The position numbers were made by a program, and so were the translations under genes. Under the pieces are notes generated by a model. That model ran no database searches. It was given only the letters and a program-made list of their open reading frames with translations, and had not been told where the DNA came from. A DNA stretch of 39,772 bases from Candidatus Yanofskybacteria bacterium (GTDB lineage Bacteria > Patescibacteriota > Minisyncoccia > 2-02-FULL-40-12 > IGHO2-01-FULL-4-A): the NCBI GenBank assembly GCA_016181175.1, contig JACOZV010000003.1:1-39772 (forward strand), read 5' to 3'. Of this stretch, positions 15,325-24,280 are shown piece by piece; positions within the stretch are counted from its first letter, which is position 1; the number at the start of each line of letters is the position of its first letter.

Positions 15325-17745
15325 TTAAATCACAAAATTTACAAGACGATCGGGTATATATATAAACTTCCTGATTTCCTTAAGTCCGATGTGCTTTTTA
15401 ATTTTTTCTGAAGCCAGCGCAGTTTCTCTGACAACGGCCTCGCCCAACCCAACAGGCACTTCAATTATATCACGCGTCCTGCCGTTAACTTGCACCACTA
15501 GTTTGATTACGTCTTCAACAATTAATTTTGGATCATATTCCGGCCATTTTTCCAAGTGGATTGACTTTTTATTTTTCAAAACATCCGTCCATAATTCTTC
15601 TGCAAAGTGTGGAGCAAAAGGAGCAAATAATATAATAAAGGTTTTAATACTGTCTTTGCTTATTTCAACATCCGAAGGCAAACCTTCTAATGAATTAGCT
15701 GTCTTCATTAACTCACTGACTCCGATATTAAAACGCAGATTTTCAATATCCTTTCCTATTTTTTTAATTGCCGAACTAATAATTTTAGCCGCCACTTGAT
15801 CGTGTGTTTTAGAAACAAATCTTCTTGTATTTACGAAATTCCACACTCTATTCAAAAATCTGTATACACCCACGATTCCGCCGAAATTCCACGGCCCGCC
15901 TTGCTCATAAGGGCCCATAAAAGCCAGATACATTCTTACGGCATCGGATCCATATTTTTTTACCAGATCATCGGGGTCAACGACATTTCCGCGCGATTTA
16001 GACATCTTCTGGTTGTCTGCGCCCAATATAACCCCGTGATTTCTACGCACAGTAAACGGCTCACCGAACTCCAACAAACCAAGATCACACATCGCCTTGG
16101 TAAAAAATCTGGAATACAGAAGATGCATCGTATTGTGCTCCGTGCCACCGACATAAATATCGACAGGCAGCCATTGTTTCATTTTGATCGGATCAGCAAA
16201 TGTTTTTTTGTTTTTGGGGTCAGTGTAACGCAAAAAATACCATGACGAATCCACAAAAGTATCCATGGTATCGGTTTCCCGTTCGGCCTCACCGCCGCAA
16301 TTTGGACATTTAACATTGAGCCAGTCTGTTGCTTTGGTTAATGGCGAATGACCGTCTGCGCTTGGTTTATAATCCTCCAATTTTGGCAGTTTGACCGGCA
16401 AATCTTTTTCGGGCACGGGTCTGTAGCCACACCTGCCGCAATTTATCATGGGAATCGGCGTTCCCCAGTAACGCTGACGCGATAAAACCCAATCATGAAG
16501 TTTGTAGTTGTTTTTAAATTCAGCCAAACCTTTTTCTTTGAGTTTTTCCACTATTTCCTCTCGCGCGTCAGCCGAGGTAAAACCGGTAAACGTATCTGAC
16601 TCAACCAAGGTGCCTTCGCCAACAAAAGCAGCTTTCTTAAAATCCCACTCCATATTCGGTCTTACTACGATCTTAACGGGCAAATCAAACCTTTTGGCAA
16701 ATTCAAAGTCTCGGTCGTCGTGAGCCGGCACAGCCATCACCGCTCCGGTGCCATACCAACCGATTACGTAATCAGAAACCCAAATCGGCACCCTTTCGTT
16801 GTTTATCGGATTAACAGCGTGGGCACCGGTAAAAACACCGGTTTTTCCCTTTTCCAGGCTAGTGCGTTCCAGTTCAGATTTTTTCTTTGTTTCCTCTAAA
16901 TACTTACTGACAGAATCAAGATACTGGTCCTTGGTAAGTTTGGTAACCAACGGATGTTCAGGTGCAAGCACCACATAAGTTGCCCCATACAAAGTATCGG
17001 CCCTGGTTGTAAAAACTTTTATTGTCTCCGTTGAATTGGGCAATAAGAAACGGACTTCGGCCCCGCGCGAACGGCCAATCCAGTTACGCTGAGCGGTTTT
17101 GGTAACCTCGGGCCAATCCGCCTTTTCAAGGTCGTCAATTAATCTGTCGGCATAGTCAGTAATTTTATACATCCACTGGAACATTTCTTTTCGTATAACT
17201 TCCGTACCGCAACGATCACAACAGCCATCAACCACCTGTTCATTTGCCAAAACAGTCTTATCATTAGGACACCAATTAACCAGGGTCTTCGCCCGATAAG
17301 CCAAACCCTTTTTATAAAACTGCAAAAAAATCCATTGAGTCCATTTGTAATAATCCGTATCAATAGTTGATATTGTCCGCGACCAATCAAAAGACGCCCC
17401 CATGCTCTTGAGCTGTTTGGTCATGTAAGAGATATTCTTTTTAGTCCAGTCCTCTGGCTGAAGGTTATTTTTTATGGCTGCATTTTCAGCTGGCAAGCCG
17501 AAAGCGTCAAAACCGATTGGATACATGACATTCTTGCCTTTCATGCGCCAATATCGGGCAGCGATATCGGGCACTGAAAACGCATACCAATGGCCAACGT
17601 GGAGATTGCCGGAAGGGTACGGAAACTCCGTCAAAAAATAAAGATTCCCTTTGGATTTCACTGTATCTGACGCAGTAAAAAGTTTCTTGGTATCCCAGTA
17701 TCTTTGCCATTTTTTTTCAATAAGTTGTGGATTATATTTTTTCAT
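15325..17745 (-). CDS. leuS: Leucyl-tRNA synthetase
   Basis: 806 aa class Ia synthetase charging tRNA-Leu. Seen: HVGH (49-52, the HIGH motif), an early zinc site (CDRCGTE), the editing (CP1) domain with GTGAVMAVPAHDDRDFEFA, a second Cys cluster (CGRCGYRPVPEKDLP and CPNCGG), WYFLRYTDP, KMSKS (580-584) and an anticodon-binding C-terminus. Slightly shorter than the usual 860. Single-gene unit; the ATG at 17745 is followed by a Lys-rich N-terminus as expected. A cognate tRNA-Leu lies at 7846. Confidence 0.97.
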   Translation of the reverse strand: MKKYNPQLIEKKWQRYWDTKKLFTASDTVKSKGNLYFLTEFPYPSGNLHVGHWYAFSVPDIAARYWRMKGKNVMYPIGFDAFGLPAENAAIKNNLQPEDWTKKNISYMTKQLKSMGASFDWSRTISTIDTDYYKWTQWIFLQFYKKGLAYRAKTLVNWCPNDKTVLANEQVVDGCCDRCGTEVIRKEMFQWMYKITDYADRLIDDLEKADWPEVTKTAQRNWIGRSRGAEVRFLLPNSTETIKVFTTRADTLYGATYVVLAPEHPLVTKLTKDQYLDSVSKYLEETKKKSELERTSLEKGKTGVFTGAHAVNPINNERVPIWVSDYVIGWYGTGAVMAVPAHDDRDFEFAKRFDLPVKIVVRPNMEWDFKKAAFVGEGTLVESDTFTGFTSADAREEIVEKLKEKGLAEFKNNYKLHDWVLSRQRYWGTPIPMINCGRCGYRPVPEKDLPVKLPKLEDYKPSADGHSPLTKATDWLNVKCPNCGGEAERETDTMDTFVDSSWYFLRYTDPKNKKTFADPIKMKQWLPVDIYVGGTEHNTMHLLYSRFFTKAMCDLGLLEFGEPFTVRRNHGVILGADNQKMSKSRGNVVDPDDLVKKYGSDAVRMYLAFMGPYEQGGPWNFGGIVGVYRFLNRVWNFVNTRRFVSKTHDQVAAKIISSAIKKIGKDIENLRFNIGVSELMKTANSLEGLPSDVEISKDSIKTFIILFAPFAPHFAEELWTDVLKNKKSIHLEKWPEYDPKLIVEDVIKLVVQVNGRTRDIIEVPVGLGEAVVRETALASEKIKKHIGLKEIRKFIYIPDRLVNFVI

Positions 17746-17847
17746 AATTTTCTTAATTTAAGGAGGTTCATAAGTCAACATTTTATTATTTTTACTCGCA
17801 TGATACCCTGCAAGTAGAACCTATACAATAAAACAAGCGGAGAAAAC

Positions 17848-18153
17848 ATGGATAGTGATGAATCAACCGACTTGATAAATTGGGCTCATGTTAAACATAT
17901 TAGTGAAATAAGCCGCGAGGATCAAGAAAAAGCATTTGAAATCCGCGATAAAATAAACCTCATATTAGAAACGTGTCTCCTGTTGCCAGCAGAAGAAACC
18001 AAACTACAAATAAAACAAGTGGCTAACCTAAGAAAGGAAATAGAAAAATTAGGATTTTTCATAAATATTGAATATGCAGAAGATGACTACAAACGTTTAA
18101 TAGCAACAATCCGCCTTTATACTCTCAAATGTAAAACCGAAATTGTTAACTAA
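17848..18153 (+). CDS. Hypothetical protein, 101 aa
   Basis: Unrecognised. The ATG at 17848 has GGAG 6 nt upstream (17838-17841). Small, acidic N-terminus, mostly predicted helical with heptad-like Leu/Ile spacing (about 25-70), no membrane segment or signal. It is the only + strand gene between 9737 and 30476 and converges on tatD with no intergenic base: its stop ends at 18153 and the tatD stop begins at 18154. It could be a small regulator; there is no direct evidence. Confidence 0.55.
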   Translation: MDSDESTDLINWAHVKHISEISREDQEKAFEIRDKINLILETCLLLPAEETKLQIKQVANLRKEIEKLGFFINIEYAEDDYKRLIATIRLYTLKCKTEIVN

Positions 18154-18936
18154 CTAGATAAAAAATAATCTTCTGATATTCTCGCTGGTCTGTGTTTCAA
18201 TATTTTCTAGCTTATCGCCCCTCAATTGGGCGATTTTTTTAGCAACTTCGATTATGTATGCCGGCTCGTTGCGCTGGCCACGATATGGTTCCGGGGTCAG
18301 ATACGGCGCATCAGTTTCCAACAATATCATATCTGGCGATGCGTACTTTACCACCCCATCATACTGTTTAGCGAACGTAACTATACCGTTGAAACCAAGA
18401 CACAAGCCCAAATTCAAAAACTGTTTCGCATCATCCAGACTACCCGTATAGGAATGCACCACTCCCCCATTTTTGGCATAACCATTCCTTAGAATATCGA
18501 TCATCTGCGGATATGCTCTGCCCGTACTGCCAGCTTTGGAATCACGGCAGTGCAAAATAATCGGCTTTTTTAATTTATCGGCAAGTTCTAACTGCTTTAT
18601 AAATCTTTCTTTTTGCAACTTTTGATCTTCAGGATTTTCGGTTCTGTAATAATCCAGCCCGATCTCGCCCATCGCTACAACCTTGGACATTTTTAATAAC
18701 TCTTCATACGCTTTTTCGTCAAAACTTTCATTTAAATTATCATTCGGGTGCAAACCAACTGTCGCCCAAATACCGTCATATTCTGCCGCCAGTTCAATTC
18801 CTTTTCGTGATGTTTCAAGATCCGTCCCAACGCAAATCATTTGGATTCCAGCATCCAACGCGCGCTTGATAACTTCCTTTCGGTCTTGGTCGTATTGAGA
18901 AAACTGCGGATGGCAATGTGAATCTGTTATCGTCAT
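18154..18936 (-). CDS. tatD: TatD-family metal-dependent DNase
   Basis: 260 aa TIM-barrel hydrolase of the amidohydrolase superfamily; TatD proteins are 3'-5' exonucleases or D-aminoacyl/DNA repair enzymes. Seen: HCH near the N-terminus (SHCHPQF), VGLHPND, MGEIGLDYYR with the metal Glu, ILHCRDS, VVHSYTGS, and ETDAPYLTPEP with the terminal Asp. RDSKAGSTGRAYPQM is slightly longer than usual. Its start overlaps the metG stop by 4 nt, a common metG-tatD pairing. Confidence 0.93.
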   Translation of the reverse strand: MTITDSHCHPQFSQYDQDRKEVIKRALDAGIQMICVGTDLETSRKGIELAAEYDGIWATVGLHPNDNLNESFDEKAYEELLKMSKVVAMGEIGLDYYRTENPEDQKLQKERFIKQLELADKLKKPIILHCRDSKAGSTGRAYPQMIDILRNGYAKNGGVVHSYTGSLDDAKQFLNLGLCLGFNGIVTFAKQYDGVVKYASPDMILLETDAPYLTPEPYRGQRNEPAYIIEVAKKIAQLRGDKLENIETQTSENIRRLFFI

Positions 18937-20426
18937 TTTAACCTTGGAAACAACGGCTCTGTTTTTGTTACAATAAACTTCTGCCCCGCCAATTTATCGA
19001 CTTGCGATGTCGAAAGATTAAACCCAAAGGCATTGCCTATTTTTTGTGAAGTTTCAGGTAAAAACGGCTCTGAAAGTTTTGCTCCATTTATTATGACAGC
19101 AACAAGGCTCGTAATGGTTTTGAGAAAATGCTCCGGATGATCGGCTAAATCCGCCCACGGCTTTTTCTCGTCAATATAGGCATTGGCAAAAGTAAAAAGA
19201 TCCCAAATACGCGTTAATGCTTCGTGCAATTTAAATTCTTCTATCGCTTTATGGTAATCTTTTCTTGTTTTTTCAATCTTCGCTCCGACTTCTTTGTCAA
19301 AAAATTTATCATCAAAATTCAACTCGCCTTCAAGTTTTGTTTCAATCAATTTGGCCACGCGACTAATGAGATTGCCAAGATTATTCGCCAAATCACCATT
19401 GTATCTGTCCTCAAGTTTTTTATATGAAAAATCGCCGTCTTCTGTTGTCGGTATCTCTCGAAGCAGATAATAGCGCACCGGATCAATACCATATTTGCTA
19501 ATGGCATCTTTGGGCGAGACCACATTTCCAAGAGATTTACTTATTTTTTCACCGTCAATTGAAACATAGCCATGGATATATATCGACTTGGGCAATGACA
19601 AGCCGGCAGACAAAAGCATGGCTGGCCAGTAAATCGCGTGAAAACGTAAAATTCCCTTACCTATAACGTGAGTATCGGCCGGCCACCATTTTTTAAAATT
19701 CTCCTCATCTCGGCCATACCCAACTGCCGTAATGTAGTTGGCTAGTGCGTCAAACCACACATATTGAACTTGTGTAGTATCGTCCGGTACCGGTATGCCC
19801 CAGCTGATTTTTTCAATCGGTCTGGAAACGCTGAAATCTTCCGCGTCGTTAAGCAAGTTTAGTATTTCGTGGCCCCGGTTTTCTGGCACAATTTTTAATT
19901 CGCCGGATTTGATTAACTCGCTGATTTTTTTCTTGTACTTGGTCAGTTTGAAAAAATAGTTTTTTTCTTTCACTTTTTCCGGCCTGCTGTGATGTTCGGG
20001 GCACTCTCCGTCAATTAGGTCTTTTTTATTTACAAATGCCTCACAACCAACACAATAAAGACCCTCATACTCTTTGGCATAAATATCTTCGGCGCAAGCA
20101 CGCCAAAGTTTTTGCGCTCCCGGCCAATGCCGCGTCCTGTCGCTCGTCCTGATAAAATCATCATATGAGATGTTGAGGATTTCTTTGAGCTTAGCAAATT
20201 CGGCGGAATTGCGGTCAACATATTTCTGGAAGCTGATTCCTTCCATTTGAGCACTGCGATATACCTTAAGGCCGTGCTCATCCACGCCAGTCAAAAACCA
20301 TACATCATTACCCAGCGCACGATGATAACGAGCCAATACGTCAGCTTGAACTATTTCCAAACCAAAACCCACGTGGGGATTCCCATTTGGGTATGGAATC
20401 GCGGTCGTTACGTAAAATTTATTCAT
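18933..20426 (-). CDS. metG: Methionyl-tRNA synthetase
   Basis: 497 aa. Charges initiator and elongator tRNA-Met. Seen: HVGF in place of HIGH (18-21, AIPYPNGNPHVGF), a zinc-knuckle-like CVGCEAFVNKKDLIDGEC, WFDALANYITAVGY, IHGYVSIDGEKISKS with KISKS at 294-298, and the helical anticodon domain. It lacks the C-terminal tRNA-binding dimerisation domain of longer forms. A strong terminator lies just upstream (20429-20469), so transcription must start in a very short interval or read through. Operon metG-tatD. Confidence 0.96.
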   Translation of the reverse strand: MNKFYVTTAIPYPNGNPHVGFGLEIVQADVLARYHRALGNDVWFLTGVDEHGLKVYRSAQMEGISFQKYVDRNSAEFAKLKEILNISYDDFIRTSDRTRHWPGAQKLWRACAEDIYAKEYEGLYCVGCEAFVNKKDLIDGECPEHHSRPEKVKEKNYFFKLTKYKKKISELIKSGELKIVPENRGHEILNLLNDAEDFSVSRPIEKISWGIPVPDDTTQVQYVWFDALANYITAVGYGRDEENFKKWWPADTHVIGKGILRFHAIYWPAMLLSAGLSLPKSIYIHGYVSIDGEKISKSLGNVVSPKDAISKYGIDPVRYYLLREIPTTEDGDFSYKKLEDRYNGDLANNLGNLISRVAKLIETKLEGELNFDDKFFDKEVGAKIEKTRKDYHKAIEEFKLHEALTRIWDLFTFANAYIDEKKPWADLADHPEHFLKTITSLVAVIINGAKLSEPFLPETSQKIGNAFGFNLSTSQVDKLAGQKFIVTKTEPLFPRLK

Positions 20427-20428
20427 GT

Positions 20429-20469
20429 GAGTAAGATAAAAACAGCCTTTGGCTGTTTTTATCTTACTC
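20429..20469. terminator. 19-bp perfect bidirectional terminator
   Basis: 20429-20447 and 20451-20469 are perfect reverse complements around TTT, with GC core ACAGCC/GGCTGT and T-runs in both orientations. It lies between the PerM-like gene and metG (both - strand), ending only 3 nt before the metG start. Confidence 0.85.
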
Positions 20470-20497
20470 TAAAATTTAAGAAAAATCTACCTTACCA

Positions 20498-21550
20498 CTA
20501 TCTAACCACTACCGCTTTGCGGCTTTCTTTGTGTTTGGCCATGTCGTCGAAAATTTCAACTATAATCACGGCTACCGGCACTGCCAATAAAATACCCAGA
20601 ATACCGGCGATCTTGCCACCGACAAGAAGGGCGATGATTACCGTGACTGGGTTAAGTCCCAGCGTTTTTCCAAGTATGAGTGGCGCAAAAATATGGCTCT
20701 CTACTTGTTGAACCGCAACATAAAAAACCACAACCCAAACACCCAGGGTCGGCGATTGGGTAAAAGCAAAAATAACGCCCGGTATGGCTGAAATAACCGG
20801 ACCGACAACTGGAACAATTTCTAAAATCATAGCTAAAACCCCCAATAATAAAGCGTACCTTACATTCAATAATGAGAGGCCGACAAAAACTATCAAGCCA
20901 ACCGAGAGCGCCATCAAAAGTTGTCCCTGCAACCAGCGTCCCACCTTATATTCTGCTCTCTTCCAAAGACTCACAACATAATCCTCGTATTTTTCAGGCA
21001 AAACAGAACTGATAAAGCCTATTATGCCACGGCGCATCACTGACAAATAAAAGGATATAATAATTATCGCGACAAACGACAAAATACCTCCGAAAATATT
21101 GACTATCAAATTAATCGCCGACTGGGAATAAACTTGTAAAAACTGTGCGAAGCTGTCCAGCAAATTCTGGATTTCGCTAAAAAAATCAAAGTAGCGGCTT
21201 GAGGAAGTTTGTTGGGCTTTTTCAAGAGCACCGGAAAGACTGGAAACAAATTTGGGAAGAGCTTGCGTCAATTGGCCTAGTTCTGACGCTAAAAATGGGA
21301 CCACCAGCGACAAAAGGAAAACTACCAGCCCAAAAAATGCCAGGTACAAAAACAACACTCCCAGAAGACGAGGAATTTTTTTCTCTTCAAGCCAGTTTGC
21401 GAAAGGGCCGACGGCTGATGCGATAATTATGGCCAAAAACAAAATAATAATCACGTCTCTGACAAGATATAGAAAAACCAAACCCAGGAGGATGAATACC
21501 ACCTTGAAAATTGCTGATGTATGGATGTCGATGGTTTGATGGTCTGGCAT
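20498..21550 (-). CDS. AI-2E family (PerM-like) membrane transporter
   Basis: 350 aa with about eight membrane helices: a pair near the N-terminus (about 13-47 and 60-85), a central soluble stretch (about 90-145), then closely spaced helices to about 335. The C-terminal VPVVGPVISAIPGVIFAF and LGLNPVTVIIALLVGGKIAGILGILLAVP segments are typical of the family. Members export small molecules or act as Na+/H+ antiporters; substrate here is unknown. The start is 9 nt from the M16 protease stop, so they share a transcript. Confidence 0.88.
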   Translation of the reverse strand: MPDHQTIDIHTSAIFKVVFILLGLVFLYLVRDVIIILFLAIIIASAVGPFANWLEEKKIPRLLGVLFLYLAFFGLVVFLLSLVVPFLASELGQLTQALPKFVSSLSGALEKAQQTSSSRYFDFFSEIQNLLDSFAQFLQVYSQSAINLIVNIFGGILSFVAIIIISFYLSVMRRGIIGFISSVLPEKYEDYVVSLWKRAEYKVGRWLQGQLLMALSVGLIVFVGLSLLNVRYALLLGVLAMILEIVPVVGPVISAIPGVIFAFTQSPTLGVWVVVFYVAVQQVESHIFAPLILGKTLGLNPVTVIIALLVGGKIAGILGILLAVPVAVIIVEIFDDMAKHKESRKAVVVR

Positions 21551-21559
21551 TTTGTTATT

Positions 21560-22870
21560 CTACCACGAATTCAAAATTTCTTTAATCTCTTTGTTTTCCC
21601 CCTTAAGCGGCCCGATTATTGCAAGATTAAGTTTTTCCGGCTTGAAAACATCGCGGGCCACCTCCAAAATATCCTCGCGTGTTATCGCGGTTATCTTGGC
21701 AAGACGCTGTTCAGGTGTTTCAATTTTATGTTCCAGCAGTTCCTGCTCACCGTAAAATGAGGCCATATCATCTGACTGCTCCAATCCTATGACAAACGAA
21801 CCAAGAATCTGATCTTTTACTCTTTTTAATTCTTTTTCATTGACTAATTCTTCAACAAGTTTTTTATGCTCAGCAAGAATTACTTTTAAACCTTCGTTTA
21901 GGTTGGCGTTATTTAATCCTGCATAGGTAACCAGATTGCCGGTTTCATTATAGGCTGTCACGCCAGTTCTAACCCTATAGGCCAAACCGCGTTTTTCCCT
22001 GATTTCCACAAAAAGACGGGAACTCATTCCCCCGCCAAGTATTATAGCTAATATTTCCAAGGCTTCATATTTAGGATGAAAACGGCTATATGAACGAAAG
22101 CCGACGTTAATGTGTGTCTGGTCTGTTTTTTTATATTCAATTATAAGCCGGGGCTGTTTTTGGTCATCGTCCGTTACCGGCGGTTCAGTTCGTTGGCCAT
22201 TGCGAATGTTGTCAAAATATTTGTTAATTTTTTCCTTAATTTCACCGCTAACAATATTTCCGGCAACAGCAATAACAGTATTGTTGTCAAAATAGTGGCT
22301 TTTGAAATAGTCCAGAAGATCTTGATGGCGCATCTTGTCTATATTTTCTTTTGTACCGCCTATATCCCATCCCAACGGCTGATCGCCATACATAAGAGTC
22401 TCGAAGATCTCAGCAACTCGGCGAGGCGGATGATCCATATACATATTTATTTCTTCTTTGATCGGACCTCTCTCTTTATCCATTTCGTGAGTATCAAATT
22501 TGGAATTTTGGAAAATATCAGAAATTACATCTAAAGCAATATCAACTTTTTCTGCGGCACATTTCACATAATAGCCGGTATATTCTTTTGAAGTAAAAGC
22601 GTTGTATTCAGCGCCGAGCGAGTCTAGCTCTTGCGATATATCCAGAGAACCAGGACGCTTAGTGGTACCTTTGAACATCATGTGCTCCAAGAAATGCGAT
22701 ATGCCGTTTATCTCTTTGGCCTCATAGCGGGAACCGGTGGCCACCATTACCAAAACCGTTACGCTTTTTGTATGCTCCATTGGCACGGTTATCAGCCGTA
22801 ATCCGTTAGAGTAGGTGTGGAGATCGTAGTGATTGTTAGATTTTGACCGCATTGGACTTGATAATAACAT
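21560..22870 (-). CDS. M16 family zinc metallopeptidase
   Basis: 436 aa. Inverzincin motif HFLEH (59-63) with the third zinc ligand in the EE pair at 139-140, the correct 76-77 residue spacing; the C-terminal half has the R-Y pair region (GLAYRVRTGVTAYNETG). It is a mitochondrial-processing-peptidase-like single-unit enzyme, probably a homodimer degrading peptides. No signal peptide. The ATG at 22870 gives MLLSSPMRSK; a start at the second Met (residue 7) is possible. First gene of a two-gene unit with the PerM-like gene, after a long palindrome. Confidence 0.93.
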   Translation of the reverse strand: MLLSSPMRSKSNNHYDLHTYSNGLRLITVPMEHTKSVTVLVMVATGSRYEAKEINGISHFLEHMMFKGTTKRPGSLDISQELDSLGAEYNAFTSKEYTGYYVKCAAEKVDIALDVISDIFQNSKFDTHEMDKERGPIKEEINMYMDHPPRRVAEIFETLMYGDQPLGWDIGGTKENIDKMRHQDLLDYFKSHYFDNNTVIAVAGNIVSGEIKEKINKYFDNIRNGQRTEPPVTDDDQKQPRLIIEYKKTDQTHINVGFRSYSRFHPKYEALEILAIILGGGMSSRLFVEIREKRGLAYRVRTGVTAYNETGNLVTYAGLNNANLNEGLKVILAEHKKLVEELVNEKELKRVKDQILGSFVIGLEQSDDMASFYGEQELLEHKIETPEQRLAKITAITREDILEVARDVFKPEKLNLAIIGPLKGENKEIKEILNSW

Positions 22871-22875
22871 GATTT

Positions 22876-22923
22876 AAGCCCAAAGACAAACCACGCTTTA
22901 AAGCGTGGTTTGTCTTTGGGCTT
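22876..22923. terminator. 48-bp perfect palindrome between glyS and the M16 gene
   Basis: 22876-22899 is the exact reverse complement of 22900-22923, with no spacer (centre GCTTT|AAAGC). It begins 8 nt after the glyS stop on the - strand and ends 6 nt before the M16 start. It is likely a terminator of the glyS operon, although only short T-runs (TTTGTCTTT) follow the core. Cruciform potential is high. Confidence 0.75.
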
Positions 22924-22930
22924 CGGAACA

Positions 22931-24277
22931 CTATGAATTTAATTTGCCTAACAAATGTTCGCTTAGGTTTGCAATCTCTATTCTTTCCTGCTCCATAGTA
23001 TCGCGGTCACGGACGGTAACTTTTTTGTCATTGATTGAATCAAAATCGTAAGTTACACAAAACGGGGTGCCGATTTCATCTTGGCGACGATAACGCTTGC
23101 CGATGGATGCCGTCTCGTCATACTGGCACATAAAGTGCTTCTGAAGATCACGGTAAATTTGGTAGGATGGCTTGGTTAATTCTTCTTTACGAGACAGCGG
23201 CAACACGGCAACTTTTATCGGCGCAAGAACCCTTGGCAAACGCAAAACAACCTCTTTCTCGTGTACTGCCTCCTCATCGCCTGATCTTGCTTCAACTTCT
23301 TCATAACTATTCACCAATACGGCCAACATTAATCTTTCCAAACCACAAGTTGGCTCTACAACATAAGGTAAAAATTCATCTTCTGTTTCAGGGTCTCGGT
23401 ATTTCAAGTTCTGACCCGATAACTTCTCGTGATTTTTCAAGTCAAAATCAGTTCTTGAGGCAAGACCCGTCAGCTCGCCCCAACCGAAAGGAAATTCGTA
23501 TTCCAAATCCGCCGTGCCCTTTGAGTAATGGGCCAATTTTTCTTTTGGATGCACATATCTTCTTATTTTGTTCTTATCCAACATTAGATTGTCAGTTAAA
23601 AACTTTTCGAGAAGTTCATCCCAATTTTTATAATGCTCGTCCTCAGTCCCGGGCTTAACAAAATATTCCAGTTCGGCAATGGTAAATTCTTTAGTGCGAA
23701 AAATAAAATTGCCCGTCGTAATCTCGTTGCGGAATGCCTTGCCAATCTGAGCAATGCCGAATGGTAGTCGTTTGCGAGTAGTTTCAAGTATTGTTTTAAA
23801 ATCCGTAAACATTGTCTGCGCCAATTCCCCCCTTAAATAGGCCAGGTGCTGTTGATCTTCCACCGGACCGATATAAGTTTTGAAAAGCAGATTAAAGTTT
23901 TTGGGTTCTGTCCACTCGGCTTTGCCTTTGTGCAATTCGGCATGCTCTTTTAACTCCTCTTCTTTGTCCTGACGAAATCTTTCATGGCAAATTTTGCACT
24001 CCACCAACGGATCAGTAAAACTTTGCAAGTGCCCCGATGCTTCCCAGACCTTGGGATTCATGATAACCGGCCCGCGCAAACCAACAATGTCATCTCGCTC
24101 CTGCACGAATGTCTTCCACCACAAACTGGCGATATTATTAAATAACTCATTACCAAGATGCCCAAGGTCCCAACTATTTGCTAAACCGCCGTAAATCTCG
24201 CTCCCGGGAAAAACAAAACCACGCCGCTTGCAAAGCGACACTACTTTTTCTAGCAAATTTTCGTTTTCTTTTTTCAT
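22931..24277 (-). CDS. glyS: Glycyl-tRNA synthetase, dimeric class II type
   Basis: 448 aa, the eukaryote/Gram-positive alpha2 type rather than the two-subunit form. Seen: FPGSEIYGGLANSWDLGHLG at the start, IMNPKVWEASGHLQSFTDPLVEC with CxxC, the motif 2 region QIGKAFRNEI, WGELTGLASRTDFDL, VEPTCGLERL (motif 3) and the anticodon domain with ASIGKRYRRQDEIGTPFCVTYD. It begins 3 nt after the preceding surface-protein gene. The upstream operon is yqeY, recO, surface protein, glyS; terminated by a 48-bp palindrome. Confidence 0.96.
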   Translation of the reverse strand: MKKENENLLEKVVSLCKRRGFVFPGSEIYGGLANSWDLGHLGNELFNNIASLWWKTFVQERDDIVGLRGPVIMNPKVWEASGHLQSFTDPLVECKICHERFRQDKEEELKEHAELHKGKAEWTEPKNFNLLFKTYIGPVEDQQHLAYLRGELAQTMFTDFKTILETTRKRLPFGIAQIGKAFRNEITTGNFIFRTKEFTIAELEYFVKPGTEDEHYKNWDELLEKFLTDNLMLDKNKIRRYVHPKEKLAHYSKGTADLEYEFPFGWGELTGLASRTDFDLKNHEKLSGQNLKYRDPETEDEFLPYVVEPTCGLERLMLAVLVNSYEEVEARSGDEEAVHEKEVVLRLPRVLAPIKVAVLPLSRKEELTKPSYQIYRDLQKHFMCQYDETASIGKRYRRQDEIGTPFCVTYDFDSINDKKVTVRDRDTMEQERIEIANLSEHLLGKLNS

Positions 24278-24280
24278 TAT

